From JAAYZK01 sp964535025 (GTDB taxonomy: Bacteria > Planctomycetota > Phycisphaerae > SM23-33 > FEN-1343), in assembly GCA_964535025.1 (NCBI GenBank), contig CAZHRW010000256.1, positions 1 through 7,514 on the forward strand: a stretch of DNA of 7,514 bases, written 5' to 3'. Below, in pieces: positions 1 through 5,241 of the stretch. Position 1 is the first letter of the stretch; the number at the start of each line of letters is the position of its first letter. The translations under genes and the position numbers were made by a program. The notes under the pieces were generated by a model. The model was not told the DNA's origin. It did no database searches and worked only from the letters and a program-made list of their open reading frames with translations.

Positions 1-1
1 C

Positions 2-610
2 TGGTACCCCCGCACGCTGTTCGGCATCGAGCCGCACATGTATGCGTTCTACGATGAGCCGAACTTGATGCAGCGGATGAACGCCGACTTGACGGCCCAC
101 AGCCTCGAGGTGCTCGACGCCGTCTGCGAGATCATTACGCCGACGTTCGTGACGATCGCCGAGGACATGAGCTATAACCACGGACCGATGCTCTCGAAGG
201 GGTTGTTCGAGGCTTTTTGTGCCCCGTACTACCGCAAGCTCGTGCCTGCGCTGAAAGAGCGGGGCATCCCCGTGCTGGTCGACTCGGACGGCGACGTGAC
301 CGAACTGATCCCGTGGCTGACCGACGTGGGGGTCGAGGGACTCCTGCCGCTGGAGCGGATGGCGGGCGTGGACGTGGCGGCGATCCGGCGGGACCATCCG
401 GCCTTCATCATGGTCGGCGCGTACGACAAAACCGTCATGCATCGCGGCGTCGAGGCGATGCGTGCGGAATTCGAGCGGCTGCTGCCGACGATTGGCTCAG
501 GGCGGTTCATCCCGTCGGTCGACCACCAGACGCCGCCGGGCGTGTCGCTGGAACAGTACCGCACCTACGTCGACCTGCTCGGCGAATACTGCCGGAAGGC
601 CGTGCAATGA
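2..610 (+). CDS. Uroporphyrinogen decarboxylase superfamily protein, C-terminal part (5' end outside the window)
   Basis: The reading frame is open from the first bases of the window (WYPRTLFGIEPHMY...), so this is the last 202 residues of a longer protein; the ATG at 38 is internal. The fragment reads as the C-terminal half of a URO-D / cobalamin-methyltransferase-like TIM barrel. It has an EDMSYNHGPMLS segment, a FCAPYYRKLVPALKERGIPVLVDSDGD strand-helix region, a GVEGLLPLE strand, and the closing SVDHQTPPGVSLEQY motif typical of this superfamily. Family members either decarboxylate uroporphyrinogen III or transfer methyl groups to and from corrinoids. Planctomycetes carry many divergent paralogues whose substrate is unknown, and this one looks like those rather than HemE, so no pathway is assigned. 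Its stop TGA overlaps the ATG of the next gene (ATGA at 607-610), implying translational coupling with the acetyltransferase. Superfamily assignment is confident; substrate is not known. Confidence 0.85.
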   Translation, partial: WYPRTLFGIEPHMYAFYDEPNLMQRMNADLTAHSLEVLDAVCEIITPTFVTIAEDMSYNHGPMLSKGLFEAFCAPYYRKLVPALKERGIPVLVDSDGDVTELIPWLTDVGVEGLLPLERMAGVDVAAIRRDHPAFIMVGAYDKTVMHRGVEAMRAEFERLLPTIGSGRFIPSVDHQTPPGVSLEQYRTYVDLLGEYCRKAVQ

Positions 611-1083
611 TCCGGATCGCTCCGCTGCCCGCCGACGCGGCCGATGAATGCGAGGGGATCCTGCGGTCGCTGCCGGAGTGGTTCGGCCAGGAGCAGGCCA
701 TCCGCGACTGGCGGCGCGATATCCCGGCGATGGAGACGTATGCCGCGATCGAGGGCGGGCGGATTGTCGGGTTCCTCTCCCTGACCGACGTCGAGGAAGC
801 CCTGGCGGAGATCCACGTGATGGCGGTCCGCCGGGAGTACCACCGCCGGGGCGTCGGCCGGGCGCTGGTCGCACAGGCCCGGCGCGCCTGCCGCGCCCGG
901 GGCGTCCGAACGCTGCAGGTCAAGACGCTCGGGCCATCTGAGCCCAGCGAAGCCTACGCCGGCACGCGGGCGTTCTACGCCGCGGTGGGGTTCGAGCCGG
1001 TCGAGGAAACCACCCGGATCTGGGGGCAGGCCAACCCGTGTCTCATCCTCCGCAAGACGCTGGCGGCGACGGGCGAGGATTGA
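607..1083 (+). CDS. GNAT-family N-acetyltransferase
   Basis: A 158-residue single-domain GNAT protein, normal length for the family. It probably transfers an acetyl group from acetyl-CoA to an amine; the substrate cannot be read from sequence. The strand-4 / helix-3 acetyl-CoA site is clear: EIHVMAVRREYHRRGVGRAL contains the R/Q-x-x-G-x-G pyrophosphate loop (RRGVGR, about residues 78-83). The late segment AYAGTRAFYAAVGFEPVEE is the usual C-terminal motif with the FY-x-x-x-GF signature. The start at 607 is preferred because GGAAGG at 594-599 lies 7 bases upstream and because the ATG overlaps the stop of the URO-D-like gene (ATGA). An open frame continues far upstream but only as a shadow of that gene. 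The two genes are probably one transcript, so the enzyme may act in the same (unknown) pathway; that is inference. The gene is followed by a 12-base palindrome and then by the aldo/keto reductase. Confidence 0.88.
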   Translation: MIRIAPLPADAADECEGILRSLPEWFGQEQAIRDWRRDIPAMETYAAIEGGRIVGFLSLTDVEEALAEIHVMAVRREYHRRGVGRALVAQARRACRARGVRTLQVKTLGPSEPSEAYAGTRAFYAAVGFEPVEETTRIWGQANPCLILRKTLAATGED

Positions 1084-1095
1084 TCCGCCGGCGGA
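1084..1095. repeat. 12-base perfect palindrome right after the acetyltransferase stop
   Basis: TCCGCCGGCGGA equals its own reverse complement and begins on the base after the TGA at 1081-1083. As RNA it could only form a short stem with a tight loop, and no T-run follows, so it is a weak terminator candidate. It could equally be a protein-binding dyad upstream of the reductase, or chance in GC-rich DNA. Confidence 0.35.
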
Positions 1096-1137
1096 GGTCC
1101 GGTAAAAGGTATAGACTGTGGATAAACCTGCACTTGC

Positions 1138-1143
1138 AAGGAG
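1138..1143 (+). promoter_or_regulatory. Ribosome binding site of the aldo/keto reductase
   Basis: AAGGAG, six bases before the ATG at 1150. A very good Shine-Dalgarno match that fixes the start. A TATAGA at 1110-1115 could be the -10 of a separate promoter in the 66-base gap, but no convincing -35 lies 16-18 bases before it. Confidence 0.75.
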
Positions 1144-1149
1144 ATCGCG

Positions 1150-2139
1150 ATGGGTTGGATTCCCGCGGACACGCGTTACGATTCGATGACCTACCGCCGC
1201 TGCGGCGCCAGCGGGGTCGATCTGCCGGCGGTCTCACTGGGGCTGTGGCACAACTTCGGCGAGCCGGACCCCTACGATAACGCCCGGGCGATGCTCCGCA
1301 CGGCGTTCGACGCGGGGATCTGCCACTTCGACGCCGCCAACAACTACGGCCCCCCGCCCGGGGCCGCCGAGCGGACGCTCGGGCGGGTCCTCGCCCAGGA
1401 CCTGGCCGGCCACCGCGACGAGTTGTTCATCTCGACCAAGGCCGGCTATCGCATGTGGCCCGGCCCGTACGGCGACTGGGGCTCGCGGAAGTACATCGTG
1501 GCCAGTTGCGACCAGAGCCTCAAGCGGATGGGGGTGGACTACGTCGACCTGTTCTACCACCACCGGCCCGACCCGAATACCCCGCTGGAAGAGACCATGG
1601 CCGCCCTGGCTTACCTGGTCGCCAGCGGCAGGGCCCTGTACGTGGGCGTCAGCTCCTACGATCCCGACCAGACCCGCCAGGCGATCGGTCTGCTCGCCCA
1701 GCGCGGCGTGCGGTGCCTGATCCACCAGCCCAGCTACAATCTCTTCAACCGTCGGATTGAGCGGGGCCTGCTGGCCGAGCTGCACGCCGAGGGCGTCGGC
1801 TGCATCGCCTTTTCGTGCCTGGCCCAGGGCGTGCTGAGCAACAAGTACCTGCACGGCATTCCCGCCGATTCCCGCGCCGCCAAGCCCCACGGGTTCCTCA
1901 AGCCCGAGCGGCTCACCGACGAGCTGCTTGACAAGGTCCGCCGTCTCAACGACCTTGCCCAGCAGCGCGGCCAGTCCCTGGCCCAGATGGCCATCGCGTG
2001 GGTTCTCCGCCAGGACGCCGTCACCAGCGCCCTGTTCGGCGCCAGCCGTCCCGAGCAGATCACCGAGATCGTCGGCGCGCTGGAGACCCTCGAGTTCAGC
2101 AAAGAGGAACTGCAGGCGATCGACGAGGCGTCGTTCTGA
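1150..2139 (+). CDS. yghZ: Aldo/keto reductase, YghZ-like (L-glyceraldehyde-3-phosphate reductase type)
   Basis: A 329-residue (beta/alpha)8 NADPH-dependent reductase. It resembles E. coli YghZ (Gpr, AKR14 family) along nearly its whole length as I remember that protein: RRCGASG, LSLGLWHNFG, HFDAANNYGPPPG, STKAGYRMWPGPYGDWGSRKY, LIHQPSYNLFNRR, GCIAFSCLAQG and QQRGQSLAQMA all have close counterparts. The AKR catalytic tetrad is present: Asp61, Tyr66, Lys97 and His138. The NADPH-binding segment GASRPEQ is at 297-303. YghZ reduces L-glyceraldehyde 3-phosphate and also methylglyoxal and other aldehydes, so a cytosolic carbonyl-detoxifying role is likely here. The protein stops about a dozen residues short of the E. 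coli C-terminus, after the final helix; the core is intact. AAGGAG at 1138-1143 supports the start. It is probably transcribed alone or with the GNAT gene 66 bases upstream, and converges with the ACT gene, leaving 16 bases between stops. The symbol is by similarity only. Confidence 0.93.
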   Translation: MGWIPADTRYDSMTYRRCGASGVDLPAVSLGLWHNFGEPDPYDNARAMLRTAFDAGICHFDAANNYGPPPGAAERTLGRVLAQDLAGHRDELFISTKAGYRMWPGPYGDWGSRKYIVASCDQSLKRMGVDYVDLFYHHRPDPNTPLEETMAALAYLVASGRALYVGVSSYDPDQTRQAIGLLAQRGVRCLIHQPSYNLFNRRIERGLLAELHAEGVGCIAFSCLAQGVLSNKYLHGIPADSRAAKPHGFLKPERLTDELLDKVRRLNDLAQQRGQSLAQMAIAWVLRQDAVTSALFGASRPEQITEIVGALETLEFSKEELQAIDEASF

Positions 2140-2155
2140 TGCCCAATGCCGGCGC

Positions 2156-2653
2156 TCAGACCTCAAAAGGTCCGATATCCTCCCCCGTCTCCCACAGGTC
2201 GGACTCATCGAGGAGCGTGAAGCCCTGTTCGGCGAGGACCTCCTCGGCCACGGTCTGGTCGTCGACGTGCAGGGCGACGACCGGACGGCCGTGGGCGCCG
2301 GTGAGGAGGGGGTAGGCCACCTGGAGACTCACTTCGGCCGCCAGCAGGGCGCCCGCCAGGTCGGCCAGGGCGTCGGCGCTGGGCAGTTCCACGGCGAGCA
2401 TGGCGCACTCGGTGTACGCGAAGCCCGAGCTTCGCAGCAGGTTGCGCGCTTCCATCGCGTCCGAGAGGATCAGCCGCACCACGGCCCAGTCCTGGGCGTT
2501 CAGTACGTCCAGGGCCACCACGTGCGTTCGATGGCGGATGAAGAGGTTGACCAACTCCCGCAGCTTGCCGACCCGGTTCGGCAGGAATACCGTGAACTGC
2601 TGAAGGGCCGGCTCGGGGTGGCCCCGCTGCGTCGACATGTCCATCTCGCTCAT
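2156..2653 (-). CDS. Tandem ACT-domain protein
   Basis: A 165-residue protein with two ACT-type ligand-binding domains and no catalytic domain. ACT 1 covers about residues 18-85: QQFTVFLPNRVGKLRELVNLF carries the N-x-x-G-x-L turn that binds small ligands, usually amino acids. ACT 2 covers about 88-148 (LAVELPSADALADLAGALLAAEVSL ... VVALHVDD ... VLAEQGFTLL). Small stand-alone proteins of this form occur in planctomycetes and are often annotated by similarity to acetolactate synthase regulatory subunits; the true ligand and partner are unknown. I chose the ATG at 2653 rather than the in-frame ATG ten codons upstream, because AGGAGG (2663-2668 on the complement) lies nine bases before it and the next residues MSEMDMS look like those of relatives as I remember them. 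It lies 143 bases downstream of the thioredoxin-like gene on the same strand, so it may share its transcript or have its own promoter. A regulatory or sensory role is inference. Confidence 0.82.
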   Translation of the reverse strand: MSEMDMSTQRGHPEPALQQFTVFLPNRVGKLRELVNLFIRHRTHVVALDVLNAQDWAVVRLILSDAMEARNLLRSSGFAYTECAMLAVELPSADALADLAGALLAAEVSLQVAYPLLTGAHGRPVVALHVDDQTVAEEVLAEQGFTLLDESDLWETGEDIGPFEV

Positions 2654-2662
2654 CGCGCACCC

Positions 2663-2668
2663 CCTCCT
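2663..2668 (-). promoter_or_regulatory. Ribosome binding site deciding the ACT-protein start
   Basis: On the minus strand AGGAGG precedes the ATG at 2653 by nine bases. The alternative ATG ten codons upstream has no such sequence. This settles the start used here. Confidence 0.7.
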
Positions 2669-2682
2669 GGATGTCGCACCCA

Positions 2683-2703
2683 CGGTTCCTTCGTCCAGAA
2701 CCG
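2683..2703 (-). promoter_or_regulatory. Inverted repeat in the leader of the ACT gene
   Basis: Arms CGGTTC (2683-2688) and GAACCG (2698-2703) are perfect inverted copies with nine bases between, 15 bases upstream of the Shine-Dalgarno sequence. They could form an RNA hairpin in the leader or be an operator. An AT-richer patch at 2711-2740 (containing AATAAG on the minus strand at 2717-2712) may hold the promoter, but I find no good -35. Six-base arms are weak evidence. Confidence 0.3.
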
Positions 2704-2776
2704 GCCGGGACCTTATTTGGCTGAGGGCTTAAGGAACAGTAACGGCGGCAGCCGGCCGCCACGGCGGCCAATGCCT

Positions 2777-2793
2777 GTCCGCTGGGGGCGGAC
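2777..2793 (-). terminator. Stem-loop just past the thioredoxin-like gene stop
   Basis: GTCCGC (2777-2782) and GCGGAC (2788-2793) form a perfect six-pair stem with a five-base loop, starting three bases after the minus-strand stop at 2797-2799. No T-run follows, so it is not a classical intrinsic terminator; it may attenuate read-through into the ACT gene or protect the transcript end. A second GC hairpin (GGCGGC 2744-2749 / GCCGCC 2755-2760) lies further along. Confidence 0.4.
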
Positions 2794-2796
2794 CGT

Positions 2797-3387
2797 TCAG
2801 TCGCCGTGACGGGCGCGGAGGAAGGTTGAGAGGCGGACCATCAGGAGCATGCGTTCGAAGACGTCGATCCAGTTGTCCAGTTCCGCCGCGAGTTCCTCGG
2901 CCGGCGGGGCGACCAGTCCGGTTGCACAGGCGCCTTTGGCCTCGCGGGCGGCCTTCGCGCGGTAGGCCGCGAGGAGGCGGTCGCCGAAGCGTCCGACTTC
3001 GAAAAAATCCTCCGTCAGGAACACCACCACCGGCACCCGCGTCCCGCCGCAGATCCGCAGTTCATCCTGCAGGGCCGTCGAGACGTCCCGGTCGATGATC
3101 CGCAGAGCGACGTGCGGGCCGCACGCCTCGGCGATGGCCCTCAGCATCGGCCCTTGCCGGACGCAGTCGCCGCACCAGACGCCGGAGTACATCAGGACGT
3201 TCAACTCCCGCTTGACCCCCCTCAGGCGGGCCAGTTGAAGCTCCGACGGACCCGGAAACTGGGCCGCCATGTCCGCCCATCGGCGGGCATGCTCGGCGTT
3301 CGACGCGGCCAGGTAGGCCTCGTAGGCGCCGGCTCTGGACCAGATGTCGCGCCAGAAGTCGCTGCGCGGATCGCCTATGCCAGTCAT
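2797..3387 (-). CDS. Thioredoxin-fold family protein (WCGDC active site)
   Basis: A 196-residue cytosolic protein (no signal peptide) with a thioredoxin fold. The strand ELNVLMYSGVWCGDC carries the redox pair Cys72-Gly-Asp-Cys75. The cis-proline is Pro119 in GGTRVPVVVFL, and the DRD at 99-101 fits the strand-helix order of the Thioredoxin_9-like (PF14595) group, where a WCGDC motif and an N-terminal helical extension of about 60 residues are usual. The expected chemistry is thiol-disulfide exchange or disulfide sensing, but no partner reductase is visible nearby. The C-terminal part (about 140-196) is helical and unassigned. The start is supported by GAGGAA (3396-3401 on the complement), eight bases upstream. 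The gene is divergent from the HD-GYP gene, with overlapping candidate promoters between them, and is followed on the same strand by the ACT gene. The fold is sure; exact family and role are less so. Confidence 0.85.
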   Translation of the reverse strand: MTGIGDPRSDFWRDIWSRAGAYEAYLAASNAEHARRWADMAAQFPGPSELQLARLRGVKRELNVLMYSGVWCGDCVRQGPMLRAIAEACGPHVALRIIDRDVSTALQDELRICGGTRVPVVVFLTEDFFEVGRFGDRLLAAYRAKAAREAKGACATGLVAPPAEELAAELDNWIDVFERMLLMVRLSTFLRARHGD

Positions 3388-3418
3388 GGATGAGGTTCCT
3401 CGTGCCTTGGGGCTCGAT

Positions 3419-3428
3419 ACGTTAACGT
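3419..3428. promoter_or_regulatory. 10-base palindrome at the predicted thioredoxin-gene transcription start
   Basis: ACGTTAACGT is a perfect palindrome in an AT-rich island of otherwise GC-rich DNA. It lies just downstream of the minus-strand -10-like TAAAAT, where transcription would begin, a common place for a repressor site. The regulator is unknown. Confidence 0.35.
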
Positions 3429-3432
3429 TTTT

Positions 3433-3461
3433 ATTTTAAAGTGCTTGGCGTGCCGTTTCGA
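3433..3461 (-). promoter_or_regulatory. Candidate promoter for the thioredoxin-like gene
   Basis: On the minus strand TCGAAA (3461-3456), a 17-base spacer and TAAAAT (3438-3433) match the sigma-70 consensus at 4 of 6 and 5 of 6 positions. Transcription would start near 3426, giving a leader of about 39 bases. This is consensus matching by eye only. Confidence 0.45.
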
Positions 3462-3473
3462 CGGTGGGCTAAT
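3445..3473 (+). promoter_or_regulatory. Candidate promoter for the HD-GYP gene
   Basis: TTGGCG (3445-3450), a 17-base spacer and GCTAAT (3468-3473) each match the sigma-70 consensus at 4 of 6 positions. Start would be near 3480, giving a leader of about 33 bases that holds an AGGA at 3487-3490 and the stem-loop at 3494-3512. It overlaps the opposing thioredoxin-gene promoter, so polymerase could not occupy both at once. A small dyad, CCGT-TTCG-ACGG (3453-3464), lies inside the shared part. Confidence 0.4.
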
Positions 3474-3493
3474 TACAGCATACCCTAGGATCG

Positions 3494-3512
3494 TCCGATA
3501 GCCACTATCGGA
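3494..3512 (+). promoter_or_regulatory. Perfect 7-base-pair dyad abutting the HD-GYP start codon
   Basis: TCCGATA (3494-3500), GCCAC loop, TATCGGA (3506-3512); the next base is the A of the ATG at 3513. No Shine-Dalgarno sequence lies at normal distance; the nearest is AGGA at 3487-3490, 22 bases away. Folding of the stem would leave only three unpaired bases between AGGA and the stem and place the AUG right after it. So the element may bridge a distant Shine-Dalgarno sequence or gate initiation. It could instead be a DNA operator. Confidence 0.5.
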
Positions 3513-4706
3513 ATGCTATTGCTCGACGTAGAAAGCTTGCGCCCGGGGCTGGAGACGGCCGCGCCGATCTCCCACCCGCGGCGCCCGACGACCGAACTGG
3601 CCAAGCCCGGCGTGGTGCTCGACGAGGCGATGATCGCCACGATGGCTCGTCTGGGCGTCCACCAGGCGTGGGTGCGCTGGCCGAGCCTGGATTTCCTGGA
3701 CGCCCGCATCGACCGGCAGGTCACGGACCTGCGCGGGGACGTCTACGAACTGCTCAAGACCGATTTCCAGGCCGCCCAGGCTCAAACGGTCGGCGTCGGC
3801 CAGTACGTGCGGTACTGCTCGACGATCAGCAACCTCGTCTGCAGCCTCCTGTCCGCCGGTCACACCGGCGGTGGCGTGCAGACGGCGGCGCTGTTCGATC
3901 ACGACCACGGCCTGTTTAGCCACTCGGCCGCGGTGGCGTATCTGTCGCTGACGCTGGCGCTGCGGCTGGAGACCTACCTCGTCCGCGAACGACGCGCCGC
4001 CGGGGCGGTCGCGGCGTGCGACGTGACGAACCTCGGCGTCGGGGCCATGCTCCACGACGTCGGCAAGCTGCAACTGCCCAGCACCGTGGACATCCACGAG
4101 CCGCTCGACGGACCGCCGACCAAGGCCTATGCCTCCCACCCCCGGCGGGGGTACAGCATGATCGGTGAGCGGATCAGCCCGACGGCCCGGGCGGTGGTCC
4201 TGCACCACCACCAGCGGTTCGACGGCTCGGGCTTTCCCGACATGGAGGCGGTCACTCGCAATCGCAAGGCCGGGCCGCTTCACGGCCGCCAGATCCACAT
4301 CTTCTCGCGGATTGTCGGCCTGTGCGACACCTTCGAGCACCTCTGTCACGACGCCGACGGGGGGCCGCGTCCGGTGGTGGCGGCCCTGCACGACCTGGTG
4401 CACACCGAGCTGCACCGCCGGTTTGACCCGATCCTCGTCCGCGGCCTGCTCGTTCACGTTCCTCCATTCGCCCTGGGCAACGTCGTCCGCCTCAACGACG
4501 GGCGCCTCGCCGCCGTGACGGGCCTGAACGCCAAGCGGCCGTGCCGGCCGCAGGTCCGCCTGCTCGCCGAGGACAACCCCGCCACCCGCGACATCGACCT
4601 GTCGAGCCGCACCGACCTGCACATCCGCGAGGCGCTGGGCGTCAACGTGGAGCGATGGCTCTTCGAGCTGCCGCCCGCTAAAGCCGAAGCGGCCATGGCG
4701 GGCTAG
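3513..4706 (+). CDS. HD-GYP domain protein (probable cyclic-dinucleotide phosphodiesterase)
   Basis: A 397-residue cytosolic protein. Residues 1-70 form the N-terminal module common before HD-GYP domains (LDVESLRPGLETAAPI ... PGVVLDEAMIATMARLGVHQAWV). The HD-GYP core follows: His137 (FSHSAAVAYLS), His181-Asp182 in MLHDVGK with Lys185, His209 in ASHPRRGY, the signature HHQRFDGSGFP at 232-242, and Asp272 in IVGLCDTFEHL. HD-GYP enzymes hydrolyse c-di-GMP or related cyclic dinucleotides with two or three metal ions; all expected ligands appear present. The usual HHExxDGxGYP has Glu-to-Gln and Tyr-to-Phe changes, so activity is likely but not certain. The tail from 302 (RRFDPILVRGLLVHVPPFALGNVVRLNDG) is the normal ending for such proteins. 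The ATG at 3513 is the only ordinary start after an in-frame TAG at 3486. It is divergent from the thioredoxin gene and convergent with the PEGA gene, so probably transcribed alone. Confidence 0.92.
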   Translation: MLLLDVESLRPGLETAAPISHPRRPTTELAKPGVVLDEAMIATMARLGVHQAWVRWPSLDFLDARIDRQVTDLRGDVYELLKTDFQAAQAQTVGVGQYVRYCSTISNLVCSLLSAGHTGGGVQTAALFDHDHGLFSHSAAVAYLSLTLALRLETYLVRERRAAGAVAACDVTNLGVGAMLHDVGKLQLPSTVDIHEPLDGPPTKAYASHPRRGYSMIGERISPTARAVVLHHHQRFDGSGFPDMEAVTRNRKAGPLHGRQIHIFSRIVGLCDTFEHLCHDADGGPRPVVAALHDLVHTELHRRFDPILVRGLLVHVPPFALGNVVRLNDGRLAAVTGLNAKRPCRPQVRLLAEDNPATRDIDLSSRTDLHIREALGVNVERWLFELPPAKAEAAMAG

Positions 4707-4750
4707 CGGTGTCGTAGAGCCCCTGTCCGCATCCATAACTCCATGCCGGG

Positions 4751-5155
4751 CTACGGCTCCGGCGGCGGGGGGAGTTGGTCGCCCAGCTCGAGGGCCTGTT
4801 CGATCAGCGTCGCGGCGGGCCGGGCCGCGAAGGGGTCCAGCTCGTAGTGGCGCCGGACGTGGTGGCGATAGGTCCAGGGGACGAAGGCCTGGCTGACCAC
4901 GTCCCACGGGGGGATGTCGTACCAGGGGGCGCGAAGGGGGAGATGCTGGCGAAGGGTCTGGTAGCCTTCCAGGCGGATGATCAACTCGCGGTCGCCGTAC
5001 CAGGTGAAGGGCACCGTCAGGGGCGTTCGGCCGATCTCCTCGTCGGCGAAGTACACCATCGCTCCCGGCGGGGCGGTCGTGATCGTGACCCGTCGTTCCA
5101 CGCACCCGGCGACCGCCGGGATCAGCATCACCGCGAGCATCGTCGTGGGTCTCAT
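4751..5155 (-). CDS. PEGA-domain lipoprotein
   Basis: A 134-residue lipoprotein. The signal is short: MRPTTMLAVMLIPAVAGC, with lipobox V15-A16-G17-C18, so Cys18 would be lipidated and the protein anchored to a membrane. A PEGA domain follows (about 21-72: RRVTITTAPPGAMVYFADEEIGRTPLTVPFTWYGDRELIIRLEGYQTL), with the P-x-G, IGRTP and GY positions typical of this surface-layer-like fold. Then comes APWYDIPPWDVV, a segment also seen in planctomycete relatives as I remember them, and a Pro-rich end. PEGA proteins are thought to be structural or binding proteins of the envelope; the partner is unknown. The frame is open 32 codons further upstream, but the ATG at 5155 is chosen because the lipoprotein signal begins there and because a promoter-like TATAAG lies only seven bases before it, which would make the message leaderless. 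No Shine-Dalgarno sequence is seen. Divergent from the zinc-ribbon gene. Confidence 0.85.
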   Translation of the reverse strand: MRPTTMLAVMLIPAVAGCVERRVTITTAPPGAMVYFADEEIGRTPLTVPFTWYGDRELIIRLEGYQTLRQHLPLRAPWYDIPPWDVVSQAFVPWTYRHHVRRHYELDPFAARPAATLIEQALELGDQLPPPPEP

Positions 5156-5162
5156 GGGCCCG

Positions 5163-5191
5163 CTTATACCGCCGCCGCCCCGCCGCCACAA
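5163..5191 (-). promoter_or_regulatory. Candidate promoter of the PEGA gene (leaderless arrangement)
   Basis: On the minus strand TTGTGG (5191-5186), a 17-base spacer and TATAAG (5168-5163). Only seven bases, CGGGCCC, separate the -10 from the ATG at 5155, so transcription would start at or next to the A of the start codon. This agrees with the lack of a Shine-Dalgarno sequence. Confidence 0.5.
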
Positions 5192-5220
5192 GGGGCCGGA
5201 TCGTTGCGGATCCGCACCCC
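5192..5220. promoter_or_regulatory. Dyad between the divergent PEGA and zinc-ribbon promoters
   Basis: CGGATC (5197-5202) and GATCCG (5209-5214) are inverted copies around GTTGCG, flanked by GGGG (5192-5195) and CCCC (5217-5220) in near-symmetry. A perfect 12-base palindrome, TGCGGATCCGCA (5205-5216), overlaps one arm and the plus-strand -35. The element starts just beyond the minus-strand -35, so one bound protein could affect both promoters. The regulator is unknown. Confidence 0.4.
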
Positions 5221-5232
5221 ATGGCGTACAAT
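5204..5232 (+). promoter_or_regulatory. Candidate promoter of the zinc-ribbon membrane protein gene
   Basis: TTGCGG (5204-5209), a 17-base spacer and TACAAT (5227-5232; 5 of 6 to consensus). Transcription would start about 5239-5241, immediately before the ATG at 5242. The -10 lies downstream of the in-frame ATG at 5221, which therefore cannot be the start of a message from this promoter. Confidence 0.55.
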
Positions 5233-5241
5233 GGAGTCCTA

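Noticed and set aside
2135..2160. Inverted TCTGA / TCAGA arms between the reductase and ACT genes
   Set aside because: Two convergent TGA stops form such arms by themselves; five bases is no evidence for a terminator.
1234..2208. A 324-codon minus-strand open frame opposite the aldo/keto reductase
   Set aside because: It is a shadow of a gene with a clear catalytic tetrad; its own translation has no recognisable motif.
4713..4755. Imperfect hairpin CGTAG-CCC / GGG-CTACG between convergent genes
   Set aside because: It needs a two-base bulge and a 25-base loop and has no T-run; too weak to call a terminator.
5221..5241. Upstream ATG at 5221 as the zinc-ribbon protein start
   Set aside because: It has no ribosome binding site and lies before the -10-like TACAAT at 5227-5232, so it would be outside the message.
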